This document shows positions 42,248 to 51,463 of a stretch of 64,000 bases of DNA, in pieces; the first letter of the stretch is position 1, and each line of letters starts with the position of its first letter. The position numbers were made by a program, and so were the translations under genes. The notes beneath the pieces are model-generated. The model saw nothing but the letters and a program-made list of their open reading frames with translations. It did not search any database and was not told where the DNA came from. The DNA is taken from assembly GCF_029892565.1 (NCBI RefSeq), contig NZ_JARXVH010000011.1, positions 62,001 through 126,000 on the forward strand. The letters run 5' to 3'. This DNA is from Streptomyces pseudovenezuelae (GTDB lineage: Bacteria; Actinomycetota; Actinomycetes; Streptomycetales; Streptomycetaceae).

Positions 42248-43348
42248 ATGCCTGTCGAGTTCATCAGCGCCGTCCACACCGACTCCGGAGCCTCGGGCCC
42301 GGCGGCCTCCAGCCGGACCGGCTTCGACCGCGACCACCTGCGCAAGTACGCCCGGGCCCTGGACGACGGCGGCTTCGACCACACCCTGGTCGCCTACCAC
42401 TCGGCCTCGCCGGACGCCCTCCAGGTCGCCCAGTTCGTCGCCACCCACACCGAGCGCATCGGCCCGATCCTCGCCCACCGGCCCGGCGTCGTCTTCCCCA
42501 CCCACGCGGCCCGCGCGCTGGCCACGCTCGACCAGATCAGCGACGGGCGGCTGACGCTGCACATCATCTCCGGCGGCAGCGACGAGGAGCAGCACCGGGA
42601 GGGCGACTACCTCAACAAGACGGAGCGGTACGAGCGTTCGGACGAGTACATCCAGATCCTGCGGAAGGTGTGGCAGGCCGAGGGACCCGTCTCGCACGAG
42701 GGCAAGTACTTCAAGTTCGAGGGCTACTACTCGGATGTGAAGCCGGTGAACGGGCTGGTCCCGATCTCGGTCGGCGGCTCCTCCCAGGACGCGTACCGGG
42801 TGGGCGGTCAGCAGGGCGACATCTTCGGGCTGTGGGGCGAGCCGCTCAAGGAGACGGCGGAGCAGATCGCCGCCGTCAACGCGGTCGCGGAGGCCGCCGG
42901 GCGCCCGAACCCCCGTATCTGGGTGTCGTTCCGTCCGATCATCGCGCCCACCGAGGAACTGGCCTGGGAGAAGGCGCACCGCACCCTCGGTGTGCTCAAG
43001 GACCAGGCGAAGAACACCGAGTTGCTGCGCCACTACCGCACAACAGGCCGCCCGGCCAACGTCGGTTCTCAGCGGCTGCTCGACATCGCCGAGCGCGGCG
43101 AGGTCCAGGACCGCTGCCTGTGGACCGCCCCGGCGGTCGCCACCAATGCCGCCGGCGCCTCGACCGCGCTGGTCGGCACCCCCGAGACGGTCGCCCAGGC
43201 GCTGCTCGACTACGTCGACATCGGCTGCGACCTGCTCTCGATCCGCGGCTACGACCCGCTCAACGACGCGATCGACTACGGCCGGCACATCCTGCCGCTG
43301 GTCCGACAGGAACTCGCCCACCGCGCGGCCACGGCCCAAGCCGCCTGA
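42248..43348 (+). CDS. ssuD: FMNH2-dependent alkanesulfonate monooxygenase (SsuD-like)
   Basis: A 366-residue LLM flavin monooxygenase that desulfonates alkanesulfonates to aldehyde and sulfite. SsuD-specific segments are clear: GFDHTLVAYHSASPDALQ, HRPGVVFPTHAARALATLD, LHIISGGSDEEQHREGD and ISVGGSSQDAYRVGGQ. It needs a flavin reductase (SsuE), which is not encoded in this operon and must be supplied elsewhere. Confidence 0.92.
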   Translation: MPVEFISAVHTDSGASGPAASSRTGFDRDHLRKYARALDDGGFDHTLVAYHSASPDALQVAQFVATHTERIGPILAHRPGVVFPTHAARALATLDQISDGRLTLHIISGGSDEEQHREGDYLNKTERYERSDEYIQILRKVWQAEGPVSHEGKYFKFEGYYSDVKPVNGLVPISVGGSSQDAYRVGGQQGDIFGLWGEPLKETAEQIAAVNAVAEAAGRPNPRIWVSFRPIIAPTEELAWEKAHRTLGVLKDQAKNTELLRHYRTTGRPANVGSQRLLDIAERGEVQDRCLWTAPAVATNAAGASTALVGTPETVAQALLDYVDIGCDLLSIRGYDPLNDAIDYGRHILPLVRQELAHRAATAQAA

Positions 43349-43394
43349 ACCGCCCACCCCAACTCCCGTTCCAGGACACCCCTATGGAGACTCC

Positions 43395-44402
43395 GTGTTG
43401 TTCCGCCGTTCCCTGCGCACGTCCGCCGCCGTGCTCGCCCTGCTGCTGCCCTTCGCGGCCGCCTGCGGGGGCGACGCCGAGGCCGAGTCCTCGTCCGACG
43501 TCTCCTCCGTGACCCTGCGGGCCGGCGCCACCGGCTGGAAGGTCGAGGAGGCGGTGCTGAAGTTCGCCCGCCTCGACGACACCCCGTACAAGGTCAAGTG
43601 GAGCGTGTTCCAGGGCGGTGACCAGCAGCTCCAGGCCGTCCGCGCCGGGGCCCTGGACGTCGCCTCCTCCAGCGAGATCCCGCCGATCTTCGCGGCGGCC
43701 GACGGCAGGCCGAACTTCAAGGTCGTCGCCGTCCAGCGCGGCTCGACGCTCAACCAGGAGGTCGTCGTGCCCAAGGGGTCCGCCGTGACCGACATCGCCG
43801 GCCTCAAGGGCAAGAAGATCGGCTACGTCCAGAACACCACCGCGCACTACTTCCTGTACGAGCTGCTCAAGCAGGCCGGGCTGAAGTGGTCGGACGTGGA
43901 CGCCAAACCGCTCCTGCCCAACGACGGGCTCGCCGCGCTGAACGGCGGCAGCATCGACGCCTTCGCCTCCTACGGCACCTCGATCATCACCGCCCACCAG
44001 CAGGGCGCCCGCACGGTCGGTTCGGGCGCGGACATCCTCTCGGGCAACTTCCTCTGGTCGGCCCGCGACAGCGTGCTGAAGAGCCCGGCGCAGAAGTCGG
44101 CCGTCGCCGATCTGGTCGCCCGGATCACCAAGGCGTACGCGTACGTCCGTGACGGCCACGAGGCCGAGTTCGCGAAGGTCATCGCGGAGAACACGCACCA
44201 GCCGCTCGCCCAGGCGCGGAAGGACCTGGTGGCCCAGCAGAAGCAACGGCCCACCGTGGCCCGCACGGTGGGGGACGACGCCGTCGCCTCCCAGCAGAAG
44301 GTCGCCGACGTCTTCACCGAACTCGGCGCACTCAAGGACCACTTGGACGTGAAGTCGTTCTGGACCACGGACCTCAACGCCGACCTGAGGAAGGCCCTGT
44401 GA
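43395..44402 (+). CDS. Second sulfonate-type ABC substrate-binding lipoprotein
   Basis: A 335-residue binding protein with lipobox AAAC (Cys24). It shares the SsuA/TauA fold (VSSSEIPPIFAAADGRPNFKVVAVQRG) but is clearly different in sequence from the first binding protein. No further permease or ATPase is present, so it probably feeds the same SsuC/SsuB complex with another substrate. The GTG at 43395 has GGAGA 7 nt upstream. The stop overlaps the next gene (GTGA). Confidence 0.87.
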   Translation: MLFRRSLRTSAAVLALLLPFAAACGGDAEAESSSDVSSVTLRAGATGWKVEEAVLKFARLDDTPYKVKWSVFQGGDQQLQAVRAGALDVASSSEIPPIFAAADGRPNFKVVAVQRGSTLNQEVVVPKGSAVTDIAGLKGKKIGYVQNTTAHYFLYELLKQAGLKWSDVDAKPLLPNDGLAALNGGSIDAFASYGTSIITAHQQGARTVGSGADILSGNFLWSARDSVLKSPAQKSAVADLVARITKAYAYVRDGHEAEFAKVIAENTHQPLAQARKDLVAQQKQRPTVARTVGDDAVASQQKVADVFTELGALKDHLDVKSFWTTDLNADLRKAL

Positions 44403-45520
44403 CCGACCGGACCGTGCTCGACCGCATCGCCGAACTGGCCCCCGACCACGACGGCTCGGCCACCTTCCCCGCCGAGTCCCTCCGCATCGCCCACGAGGCC
44501 GGACTGCTCACCGCCACGATCGGGCAGCGGTACGGCGGTTCGGGCGCCGGCGTCGAGCAGAGCGCCCGCATCCTGCACGCGCTCGGGCAGGGCGATCCCT
44601 CGGTCGCCCTGATCGCGGCGATGACCCTGGCCACGCACGCCCGGCAGGCCGCACGACCGCACTGGCCCGAGGAGCTGTACGCGCGCGTGGTCAAGGAGTC
44701 GCAGGAGCGCCCCGTTCTCGTCAACCACGCACGCGTGGAGCCGGATCTGGGCTCGCCGGCCCGGGGCGGGCTGCCCGCCACGCGTGCCCGGCGCACGGCC
44801 GACGGCTGGGCGGTCAGCGGCACCAAGCGGTTCGTGACCGGCGCCGACGGGCTCGACTGGTTCCTGGTGTGGGCGACCACCGACGAACCGGAGCCGCGCG
44901 TGGGCACGTTCCTGGTGCCCGGCGGCTCGCCCGGCATCCAAGTCAGCGGTCGCTGGGACCAGTTGGGCCTGCGCGCCAGTGGCAGTCACGACGTGACGTT
45001 CACGGAGGTGGAGGTCCCTTACGAGCACGTCATCGGGATCGGCCCGCACGGACAGACCGCCGAGCAGGACAACCGGGCGGGCGCGGCCCTCCATCTCCCC
45101 CTTGCGGCCCTCTACCTGGGCGTCGCCCGGGCCGCGCAGGCGTTCTTCCACACCTTCGCCCACGCGCGCGTGCCCGCCAACCTCGGTCATCCGGTGGCCC
45201 GTACGGAACGCTTCCGGCGCACCGCCGGTGAGATCGAGGTGCTGCTCGCCGGCGCCGAGCAGCTGGTGTTCGGCGGGGCCGCCAGGCTCGACGCCGACGA
45301 CACCTCGTACACGCCCGAACAGGCCCTCGGCGCGCGCGTGCTGGCCGACCGGCACGGTGTGCGGGCCGTGGAACTGGCCGTGCGGCTGCTCGGCAATCCC
45401 GGCCTTGCCCGCGGCAACCCCCTGGAGCGGCACTTCCGCGACATCCAGTGCGCGCCCGTGCACGCGCCCCAGGAGGACATCTCCCTGCTCGCGATCGGAA
45501 CGAAGGCACTGAACCCGTGA
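44399..45520 (+). CDS. Acyl-CoA-dehydrogenase-like flavin enzyme (SfnB/DszC-type), sulfur operon
   Basis: A 373-residue enzyme with the acyl-CoA dehydrogenase fold: N-terminal helices, middle beta domain (VSGTKRFVTGADGLDWFLVWA, then QLGLRASGSHDVTFTEVEVP) and C-terminal helices. The catalytic base of true dehydrogenases is not evident. In sulfur operons such proteins are FMNH2-dependent monooxygenases of the SfnB/DszC group acting on sulfur compounds, which is the favoured role. GTG start overlaps the previous stop; its stop overlaps the next gene. Confidence 0.82.
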   Translation: MTDRTVLDRIAELAPDHDGSATFPAESLRIAHEAGLLTATIGQRYGGSGAGVEQSARILHALGQGDPSVALIAAMTLATHARQAARPHWPEELYARVVKESQERPVLVNHARVEPDLGSPARGGLPATRARRTADGWAVSGTKRFVTGADGLDWFLVWATTDEPEPRVGTFLVPGGSPGIQVSGRWDQLGLRASGSHDVTFTEVEVPYEHVIGIGPHGQTAEQDNRAGAALHLPLAALYLGVARAAQAFFHTFAHARVPANLGHPVARTERFRRTAGEIEVLLAGAEQLVFGGAARLDADDTSYTPEQALGARVLADRHGVRAVELAVRLLGNPGLARGNPLERHFRDIQCAPVHAPQEDISLLAIGTKALNP

Positions 45521-46893
45521 CAGCAGCACCGGAAACGACCGTGTCCGCGCAGTTCCTGGGCCTGCTGGCCCGTGATCTGCCGCCCGACCGGCTGACCACC
45601 GACCCGGTCGTGCTCGCCGCGCACGCGACCGACCGCTCCGGCACCCGGCCGCAGGGCGAGCCCCTCGCCGTCGTGCACGCGGAGCGGACCGAGGATGTCA
45701 CCGTCACCCTGCGGCACGCGCACGCGCTGGGCGTGCCGGTGGTGCCGCGCGGTGCGGGCACCGGTCTGTCGGGCGGGGCGACGGCCGGCGAGGGCGCTCT
45801 CGTCCTGGACCTGTCCCGGATGAACCGGATCCGAGAGCTGTCGGCCGACGACCAGCTCGCCGTGGTCGAACCGGGCGTCGTCACCGCCGAGTTGGACCGG
45901 GCGGCCGGCGCGCACGGCCTGCGGTACGCGCCGGACCCGGCTAGCGCGGCGATCTCCACGATCGGCGGGAACATCGCGACCAACGCGGGCGGGCTGCGGT
46001 GCGCGAAGTACGGGGTGACCCGGGACAGCGTGCTCGGTCTGGAGGCCGTCCTCGCCGACGGCACGGTGATCGGCACCGGCCGCCGTACGGTCAAGGGCGT
46101 CACCGGCTACGACCTCACCGCACTGCTCACCGGTTCCGAGGGCACCCTCGCCGTGATCACCTCGGCGACCCTGCGGCTGCGCCCGCTGCCGGTGGCGACG
46201 GCGACGCTCGCGGCGTGGTTCGACTCCTTCGAGGCGGCGGCCGAGGCCTCGTACGCCATCGCCCGGGCCGGGGTGGTGCCCGCGTTGGCCGAACTGGTCG
46301 ACGGGCCGGTGCTTGAGGCGATCGACCCGGCGCTGCGGGCGCGGGGCGCGGCGCTGCTGCTGGTGCAGTGCGACGGCGCCGGAGCGGCCATCGAGGCGGC
46401 TGTCGTCGCGCGCGTACTGGCACCGCTGGCCTCGGCGGTCGAGGCCACGGAGGACCCGGTCGAGGCCGAGACCCTGCTGGCCGCACGGCGGCTCGCGCTG
46501 CCCGCGCTGGAGCGGCTGGGCCGGCCGCTGATCGAGGACATCGCCGTGCCGCGATCCCGGCTCGCCGAGGCCGCCCGGGAGATCCGGGACATCTCCGCCC
46601 GGCACGGCGTGCCCGTCTTCACCATCGCGCATGCCGCGGACGGCAACCTCCACCCGATCATCGTCGTCGATCCGTCGCTCGACCGGCTGCCCGAGGCGGC
46701 CTGGGAGGCGGCGGGCGAGATCTTCGCGCTGGCCCTGCGCCTCGGCGGCACACTCACCGGCGAGCACGGGGTGGGGGTGCTGAAGCGGCAGTGGGTCGCC
46801 GACGAACTCGGACCGGCTGCCCACGCGTTGCAGCGGCGACTGAAGGAGGTGTTCGATCCCCGCGGGATCCTCAACCCCGGCAAGAGCCTGTGA
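45517..46893 (+). CDS. FAD-linked oxidase (GlcD/D-lactate dehydrogenase-like)
   Basis: A 458-residue VAO-family flavoprotein. The FAD domain has VVPRGAGTGLSGGAT and ISTIGGNIATNAGGLRCAKYGVTRD; the C-terminal FAD-oxidase_C part has IAHAADGNLHPIIVVDP and the GEHGVGVLKR motif of GlcD/DLD. It oxidises an alpha-hydroxy acid. Its place as the last gene of a sulfur operon is unusual; a sulfo-hydroxy acid such as sulfolactate is a candidate, by context only. Confidence 0.85.
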   Translation: MTAAPETTVSAQFLGLLARDLPPDRLTTDPVVLAAHATDRSGTRPQGEPLAVVHAERTEDVTVTLRHAHALGVPVVPRGAGTGLSGGATAGEGALVLDLSRMNRIRELSADDQLAVVEPGVVTAELDRAAGAHGLRYAPDPASAAISTIGGNIATNAGGLRCAKYGVTRDSVLGLEAVLADGTVIGTGRRTVKGVTGYDLTALLTGSEGTLAVITSATLRLRPLPVATATLAAWFDSFEAAAEASYAIARAGVVPALAELVDGPVLEAIDPALRARGAALLLVQCDGAGAAIEAAVVARVLAPLASAVEATEDPVEAETLLAARRLALPALERLGRPLIEDIAVPRSRLAEAAREIRDISARHGVPVFTIAHAADGNLHPIIVVDPSLDRLPEAAWEAAGEIFALALRLGGTLTGEHGVGVLKRQWVADELGPAAHALQRRLKEVFDPRGILNPGKSL

Positions 46894-46962
46894 GGCATAT
46901 CCGGCCGCCCGTGGTGCCATGCTCATCTGAGACGTGTCAGAGGGCACCGGGGAGAGTCCACG

Positions 46963-47946
46963 TTGACCGAAACAGCGCACCGGGCGGCGGAGTTCAGCAG
47001 TTACGCGACGCACTCGGTGGACGAGAGCCACGACTCGATCGCGGCCCACTACTACGACCTGCGGCTCGTGGTCATGGGCGAGATCGCCGACTTCTCCAAC
47101 CACTTGGACGTGGCCGACCTCGGAGCGCTCACCGTGGGCCGGATCTCCTTCAACACGGAGATGCGGTTCGGCTTCGGCGAACCGGGCTGCTATCACGTGG
47201 CCGTTCCGCTGGAAGGCGTCTTCAGCGTGCGACAGGGCGGCGGGGCCACCGAGTTCGCCACGCCTCGGCGTGCCCTCTTCTTCGACCCGGAGTACCACAT
47301 ACGGATGGACACCTGGTCGAGCGACTGCGACGCGCTCACCGTGAAGATCGACAAACTGGCCCTGCACCGGCGGCTTGAGACCCTGCTCGGCATCTCGCTG
47401 CGGCGCCCGCCGAGGTTCGCACCCACCCTCGACGTCTCACGGGGGCCCGGCCGCAGCTGGGCCTCGCTGGCCCGGTGGAGCCTGCTCGAAGCGGACGTCT
47501 CCCAGGGCCTGCTGAGCAGCCCGCTGATCCGCGACCGCCTCGAACAGACGCTGCTGGAAGGGCTGTTGCTGGCCGCGGACCACGACTACCGCGACCGTCT
47601 CGCGTACCCGCCGCCGATGCGGCCCGCGTCGGTCAGACGGGTGATGGACATCGTGCGGGAACAGCCCGCCGAGCCCTACGACGCGGCCGGGCTCGCGGCG
47701 ATCGCCCAGGTCGGCCTGCGCACCCTCCAGGACGCCTTCCGCAAGCACGTGGGCATGTCCCCCATGGCGTACGTCACCGAGGTGCGCCTGCAGCGCGTGC
47801 ACGATCAGTTACGGGCCTCCGCGCCGGGCACGACCACCGTCGCGGAGGTGGCCTATCGGTGGGGGTTCACCCACCTGGGCCGCTTCGCCCAGCGTTACCG
47901 GCGCCGTTTCGGGGAACCGCCCTCACAGACACTTCGGAACATGTGA
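46963..47946 (+). CDS. AraC-family transcriptional regulator with a TTA codon
   Basis: A 327-residue protein. The N-terminal half is a cupin-like AraC_binding_2 domain and the C-terminal 100 residues hold two HTH motifs (AAGLAAIAQVGLRTLQDAFRKHVG and TTVAEVAYRWGFTHLGRFAQRYRRRFG). The TTG start has GGGGAGAG upstream; no better start is seen. Leu283 is encoded by TTA (47809-47811), the only in-frame TTA I find in the window, so translation should depend on the bldA tRNA. It lies 69 bp after the sulfur operon, on the same strand. Confidence 0.87.
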   Translation: MTETAHRAAEFSSYATHSVDESHDSIAAHYYDLRLVVMGEIADFSNHLDVADLGALTVGRISFNTEMRFGFGEPGCYHVAVPLEGVFSVRQGGGATEFATPRRALFFDPEYHIRMDTWSSDCDALTVKIDKLALHRRLETLLGISLRRPPRFAPTLDVSRGPGRSWASLARWSLLEADVSQGLLSSPLIRDRLEQTLLEGLLLAADHDYRDRLAYPPPMRPASVRRVMDIVREQPAEPYDAAGLAAIAQVGLRTLQDAFRKHVGMSPMAYVTEVRLQRVHDQLRASAPGTTTVAEVAYRWGFTHLGRFAQRYRRRFGEPPSQTLRNM

Positions 47947-48147
47947 GGGCCGCCTCGCGCGGGAGGACACGCAACCCGCGCAAGACGGACAGGCCCCGCG
48001 TTTTCCGGAGCGACCTCGCCGCACCGGCCGCCTATCGTCCGTACAGCGACCGTGACGGCGACGGGATGAACGGTGTCGGCGCGGTTCATCCCCGCTGTGC
48101 GCGTGAGCCGGGGCGTGGGGGCGGGAGACAGCCCGCGCCCGTCCCAG

Positions 48148-48186
48148 GGGCCCGGCCGCTCCCCCTCCGAATCGGTGGCCGGGCCC
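48148..48186. terminator. Bidirectional terminator between AraC and SseB-domain genes
   Basis: A perfect 10-bp inverted repeat (48148-48157 with 48177-48186, 19-nt loop) in the 262-bp gap between two convergent genes. Nothing else is recognisable in the gap. Confidence 0.65.
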
Positions 48187-48208
48187 GAACGGCGGTGGGC
48201 CCTGATGC

Positions 48209-48610
48209 CTAGTGCCGCGCCAGCAGCGTCCGTACGCCCTCGGACGTGAGGGTCAACGGGTGCGTGGAGCCGGCGTCGATGCTGAGCGAGAGGTCTTCGG
48301 CGGGCCACTGCGAGGCGAGCGCGGCCAGCGGTACCAGGCGGTAGCGCGAGACGTACGGCAGCAGCTCGGCCAGCTCCCCCTCCGAGGTGAACACGGGCAC
48401 CACCGGGTCCCCGTCGGGCTGCTCCAGCACGGGCAGCGCCACGGTCGTCGGATCCGCGGTCGCCTCCTGATTCGCGTCGTCGGGCACCGGCACGAGCACC
48501 TCACTGCTCGCGAGCGCGGCCAGCGCCGCCGTGTCCTCGGTGTTGACGGACAATGCGTCCAGCGCCCTGCGGGCGGGTGTCTCGGCGTGGTCGTGGGCGG
48601 GTGTCTCCAT
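48209..48610 (-). CDS. SseB-domain protein
   Basis: A 133-residue protein matching the SseB N-terminal domain: LAALASSEVLVPVPDD, then VALPVLEQPDGDPVVPVFTSEGELAELLP. Actinobacteria carry many such proteins of unknown function, often near secretion or surface genes, but the context here is neutral. AGGGGA precedes the ATG at 48610. It is downstream of peptidase E on the same strand. Confidence 0.75.
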   Translation of the reverse strand: METPAHDHAETPARRALDALSVNTEDTAALAALASSEVLVPVPDDANQEATADPTTVALPVLEQPDGDPVVPVFTSEGELAELLPYVSRYRLVPLAALASQWPAEDLSLSIDAGSTHPLTLTSEGVRTLLARH

Positions 48611-48702
48611 GGCAGATCCCCTGATAGCGGGCGGTCGAACGGCCTGCCCGGGACAAGATCGCCCGGGGCGCGGTCCTGGACGCGTACCCGACCGGAACCG
48701 GC

Positions 48703-49434
48703 TCAATCCCCCGCCGTCCCACCGACCAGCCGACACGCCAGCGCTCGCTCCCGTACGCCTCCCCGCCCGTCCGGCTCCACCCGATACACGCGCGCACGCT
48801 CCACCCGGGTCACCGTCTCCGTGGGACCACCGTCCGTGAACAGGGCTCCCGTCCCGTCGTCGAGGGCCCAGCCGGCGGGCAGCGCCCGATCGGCGACGGC
48901 GGCCCGGTACGAGGGACGACGGCCCGGTTCGCTGTCGTAGTGGGGGCAGACCGAGCCCTGGAGCAGCCCGAGGCCGTCCGTCAGGGCGGCGAGGGGGCCG
49001 AAGGAGTCGGTGTGGGAGGCCTCGGCCCAGCAGTTGGCGCCGGCGCTGATGCCGCACAGCAGGGTGCCGCGGTCGTAGGCCTCGCGCAGGATCCGGTCCA
49101 CGCCGTGCACGCGCCACACCGCGAGCATGTTCGCCGTGTTGCCGCCACCCACGTACACGACGTCCTGGGCCAGCAGGAAGGCGCGCAGGGCCTCGTCGTC
49201 CAACTCCCTTCGGAACAGGGGCAGTACCGACGGTTCGCACGCGTGGCGTGACCGGAACACCTGGAGGAACCACTCCGAGTAGCTCGCGGCGTCTCCGCTG
49301 GCGGTGGGCAGGAAGCAGACGCTGGGGTGCGGACCGCGGGCGTGGTCGAGCAGCCAGTCGTCCAGCAGACCGTCCTCGTCGAGCGTGAAGCCGCCTCCGA
49401 GGAGGGCTATGCGGTGCGGGGGAACGGTTGCCAC
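48703..49434 (-). CDS. Peptidase E-like (S51, class I glutamine amidotransferase fold) protein
   Basis: A 243-residue protein. The nucleophile Ser lies in LLCGISAGANCW and VVYVGGGNTANML precedes it, both typical of S51 dipeptidase E (Asp-Xaa dipeptides) and cyanophycinase relatives. The GTG at 49434 is preceded by AGGAGG at 7 nt. It lies 78 bp behind the PfkB gene on the same strand and may extend that operon, though a role in that pathway is not obvious. Confidence 0.82.
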   Translation of the reverse strand: MATVPPHRIALLGGGFTLDEDGLLDDWLLDHARGPHPSVCFLPTASGDAASYSEWFLQVFRSRHACEPSVLPLFRRELDDEALRAFLLAQDVVYVGGGNTANMLAVWRVHGVDRILREAYDRGTLLCGISAGANCWAEASHTDSFGPLAALTDGLGLLQGSVCPHYDSEPGRRPSYRAAVADRALPAGWALDDGTGALFTDGGPTETVTRVERARVYRVEPDGRGGVRERALACRLVGGTAGD

Positions 49435-49512
49435 GGAAGCGCCTCCTGAGCGGAAGAGGTGTGCGGGCACCATGCCGGGACACGGGCCCCGGACGCAATC
49501 GGACAGACGCGC

Positions 49513-50439
49513 TCAGTCCTGATCCCGGCCCGCCAGGAACCCGTCCAGTTCCATGCCGTCCGGCGCCGTCGCCGGCCCCCTCCTGGTCACCGCGAGCGCC
49601 GCCGCCGCGTTCGCCCGGCGGGCGGCCCGGAGCGGGGTCAGCCCCTGGGCCAGGGAGGCGATGAAGACGCCGGTGTGGGCGTCGCCCGCGCCGTTGAGGT
49701 CGACGGCGTGCACCGGGAAGCCGGGAATGTGGGTGAGGGTGCCGTCGTGGTGCAGGAGGCAGCCGTCCGGGCCGGTGCGGACCAGGGCGGAACCGCGTGG
49801 GAGGCGGGCGTACAGGGCGTGGGCCGCCTCGGCGGGAGTGTCGGTGCCCGTGAGGAGGATCGCCTCTCGGGCGTTGCAGCTCCACCAGTCGGCGCGGGCC
49901 AGCAGCAACTCACGGGCCTCCACCGGGATTTCGCCCACCAGCGGGCCCGGGTCGGCCACGACGGTGACCGTCTCGGACAGGCCCGTCAGCCAGCCGGTCA
50001 GGGCTGCCCGGTTGCTCTCGTACAGCAGGCCGTATCCGGAGACGTACGCCAAATCCCCCGGCCCGGGACGGAGTTCGGCGAGGTCGACCGCGGTCAGGGT
50101 CGCCTCGGCCCCGGGGCTGGTGACGAAGGTCCGCTCCCCCTCTGCGTCGACCAGGCAGACCACGAAGCCTGTGTCGGGCGCCTGACGTGGCGGGAGCAGG
50201 ACGTCGACGCCCTCGGCGCGCAGCGCGGCGCGGACACGGTCGCCGAAGGGGCCGGTGCCGTGGGCGCCGGCGTAGATGACGGGCAGGCCTTGCCGGGCTG
50301 CCGCCGCCATCACGTTGAAGCCACCGCCGGGGGTCGTTTCGGTGCGCGTGGCGAGTACCTCACCGCCGCGTTCGGGGAGTGCCGGCACCGTCAGGACCAG
50401 ATCCACGACAGCGTTCCCGAGGTGGAACAGCCGGCTCAC
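49513..50439 (-). CDS. PfkB-family carbohydrate/nucleoside kinase
   Basis: A 308-residue ribokinase-like kinase. The N-terminal GG signature is ETTPGGGFNVMAAAARQG and the anion-hole/catalytic motif DLNGAGDAHTGVF carries the base Asp. The substrate class (ribose, pseudouridine, nucleoside or hexose) is not fixed by sequence. The GTG start overlaps the stop of the ADP-ribosylglycohydrolase-fold gene, so the two are coupled, suggesting that it phosphorylates the sugar freed by that enzyme. Confidence 0.87.
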   Translation of the reverse strand: MSRLFHLGNAVVDLVLTVPALPERGGEVLATRTETTPGGGFNVMAAAARQGLPVIYAGAHGTGPFGDRVRAALRAEGVDVLLPPRQAPDTGFVVCLVDAEGERTFVTSPGAEATLTAVDLAELRPGPGDLAYVSGYGLLYESNRAALTGWLTGLSETVTVVADPGPLVGEIPVEARELLLARADWWSCNAREAILLTGTDTPAEAAHALYARLPRGSALVRTGPDGCLLHHDGTLTHIPGFPVHAVDLNGAGDAHTGVFIASLAQGLTPLRAARRANAAAALAVTRRGPATAPDGMELDGFLAGRDQD

Positions 50440-51440
50440 GACCGCTCCCGCAGGGCGAGGAGCGCGGCGGCCGTGCCGTGGAGGTCGAGCCGTGGATTCA
50501 CGCGGACCAGGGTGGCGCGCGCGTCGGCCGGGAAGGCGTCCACGCCGTGGCAGGCGCCGGCGACGGCACCCGCGACGGCGGCGATCGTGTCGCAGTCGCC
50601 GCCGACGGAGGCGGCGAGCCGTACCGTCCGCCAAGGGTCGTCCGGACTGGCGGCGAGCATCGCGAAGGCGGCGGGCACCGACTCCTGCGTGGCGAGGCTC
50701 GTGCCGACCAACGCGTAGACCCGGTCGCAGACTTGGCCGATCGGCAGGCCCCGGACCAGTCCGGTCGCCCACACGATCCGCTCGGCGACATCGGCGGCGG
50801 CCACCCAGTGACCGCGCTCCACCCCCAACCGGGCGGCGGACACGCCGACTTCGATCGCCTCCGGAACCGACGCCCCGTCAAGTCCCGCGCTCACAGCGGC
50901 GGCCACCGCCGCGGCGCCCGCGTGGGCCACACCGGTGTCGTGGGTCAGCCGGTCCGCCTCGACGACCCGGTCCACCAGCGCCGACGGGTCGGCCGCGGGC
51001 ACCGCGATCCCCACCGGAGCGATGCGCATGGCGACGCCGTTGGTGGTGCCGAAGCGGCCGACCTCGTCCACCGGGACCCCGGCGAGCACCTGCTCCACGG
51101 CCCGCTTGGTGGACGGCCCGAGCAGGTCCAGCGAACCGCGGGCCCGCATGTCGTCCTCCCACGCGACCAGCCGCCGGGCGAGCTCGGCCGCGTCGATCCG
51201 CCCGCCGCCTTCGATCAGCAACCGGGCCAGCAGCAGCGCCTGTTCGGTGTCGTCGGTGATCGCGCCGGCCGGCATCCCGGCGGCCAGCGGATGGTCGGCG
51301 TCGGCCGGCTGGAAGCCGGCGAGGAGGGGGCCGTAGCGGGCGACGATGTGCGGGCGCGACAGCATCTGTGTCGGCATGCCGAGGGCGTCCCCGAGGGCGA
51401 GTCCGTAGAGGGCACCGGCGGCGCGGCTCTGCAGGGTCAT
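50436..51440 (-). CDS. ADP-ribosylglycohydrolase-fold enzyme
   Basis: A 334-residue ARH-family protein with the two-Mg site intact: AITDDTEQALLLARLL near residue 60 and SVGGDCDTIAAVAGAVAGA near 280. The family cleaves N- or O-glycosidic bonds of ADP-ribose; several members in metabolic operons appear to act on small ribosides. Coupling to a PfkB kinase and an NCS1 permease favours a nucleoside-type substrate here over protein ADP-ribosylation. Confidence 0.87.
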   Translation of the reverse strand: MTLQSRAAGALYGLALGDALGMPTQMLSRPHIVARYGPLLAGFQPADADHPLAAGMPAGAITDDTEQALLLARLLIEGGGRIDAAELARRLVAWEDDMRARGSLDLLGPSTKRAVEQVLAGVPVDEVGRFGTTNGVAMRIAPVGIAVPAADPSALVDRVVEADRLTHDTGVAHAGAAAVAAAVSAGLDGASVPEAIEVGVSAARLGVERGHWVAAADVAERIVWATGLVRGLPIGQVCDRVYALVGTSLATQESVPAAFAMLAASPDDPWRTVRLAASVGGDCDTIAAVAGAVAGACHGVDAFPADARATLVRVNPRLDLHGTAAALLALRERS

Positions 51441-51463
51441 GGTGGTGTTCTCCGGTGCGGTGC

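Noticed and set aside
40892..43357. An 821-codon minus-strand frame across ssuB, ssuA and ssuD
   Set aside because: It crosses three well-supported genes on the other strand and has no recognisable domain, so it is an artefact of high GC.
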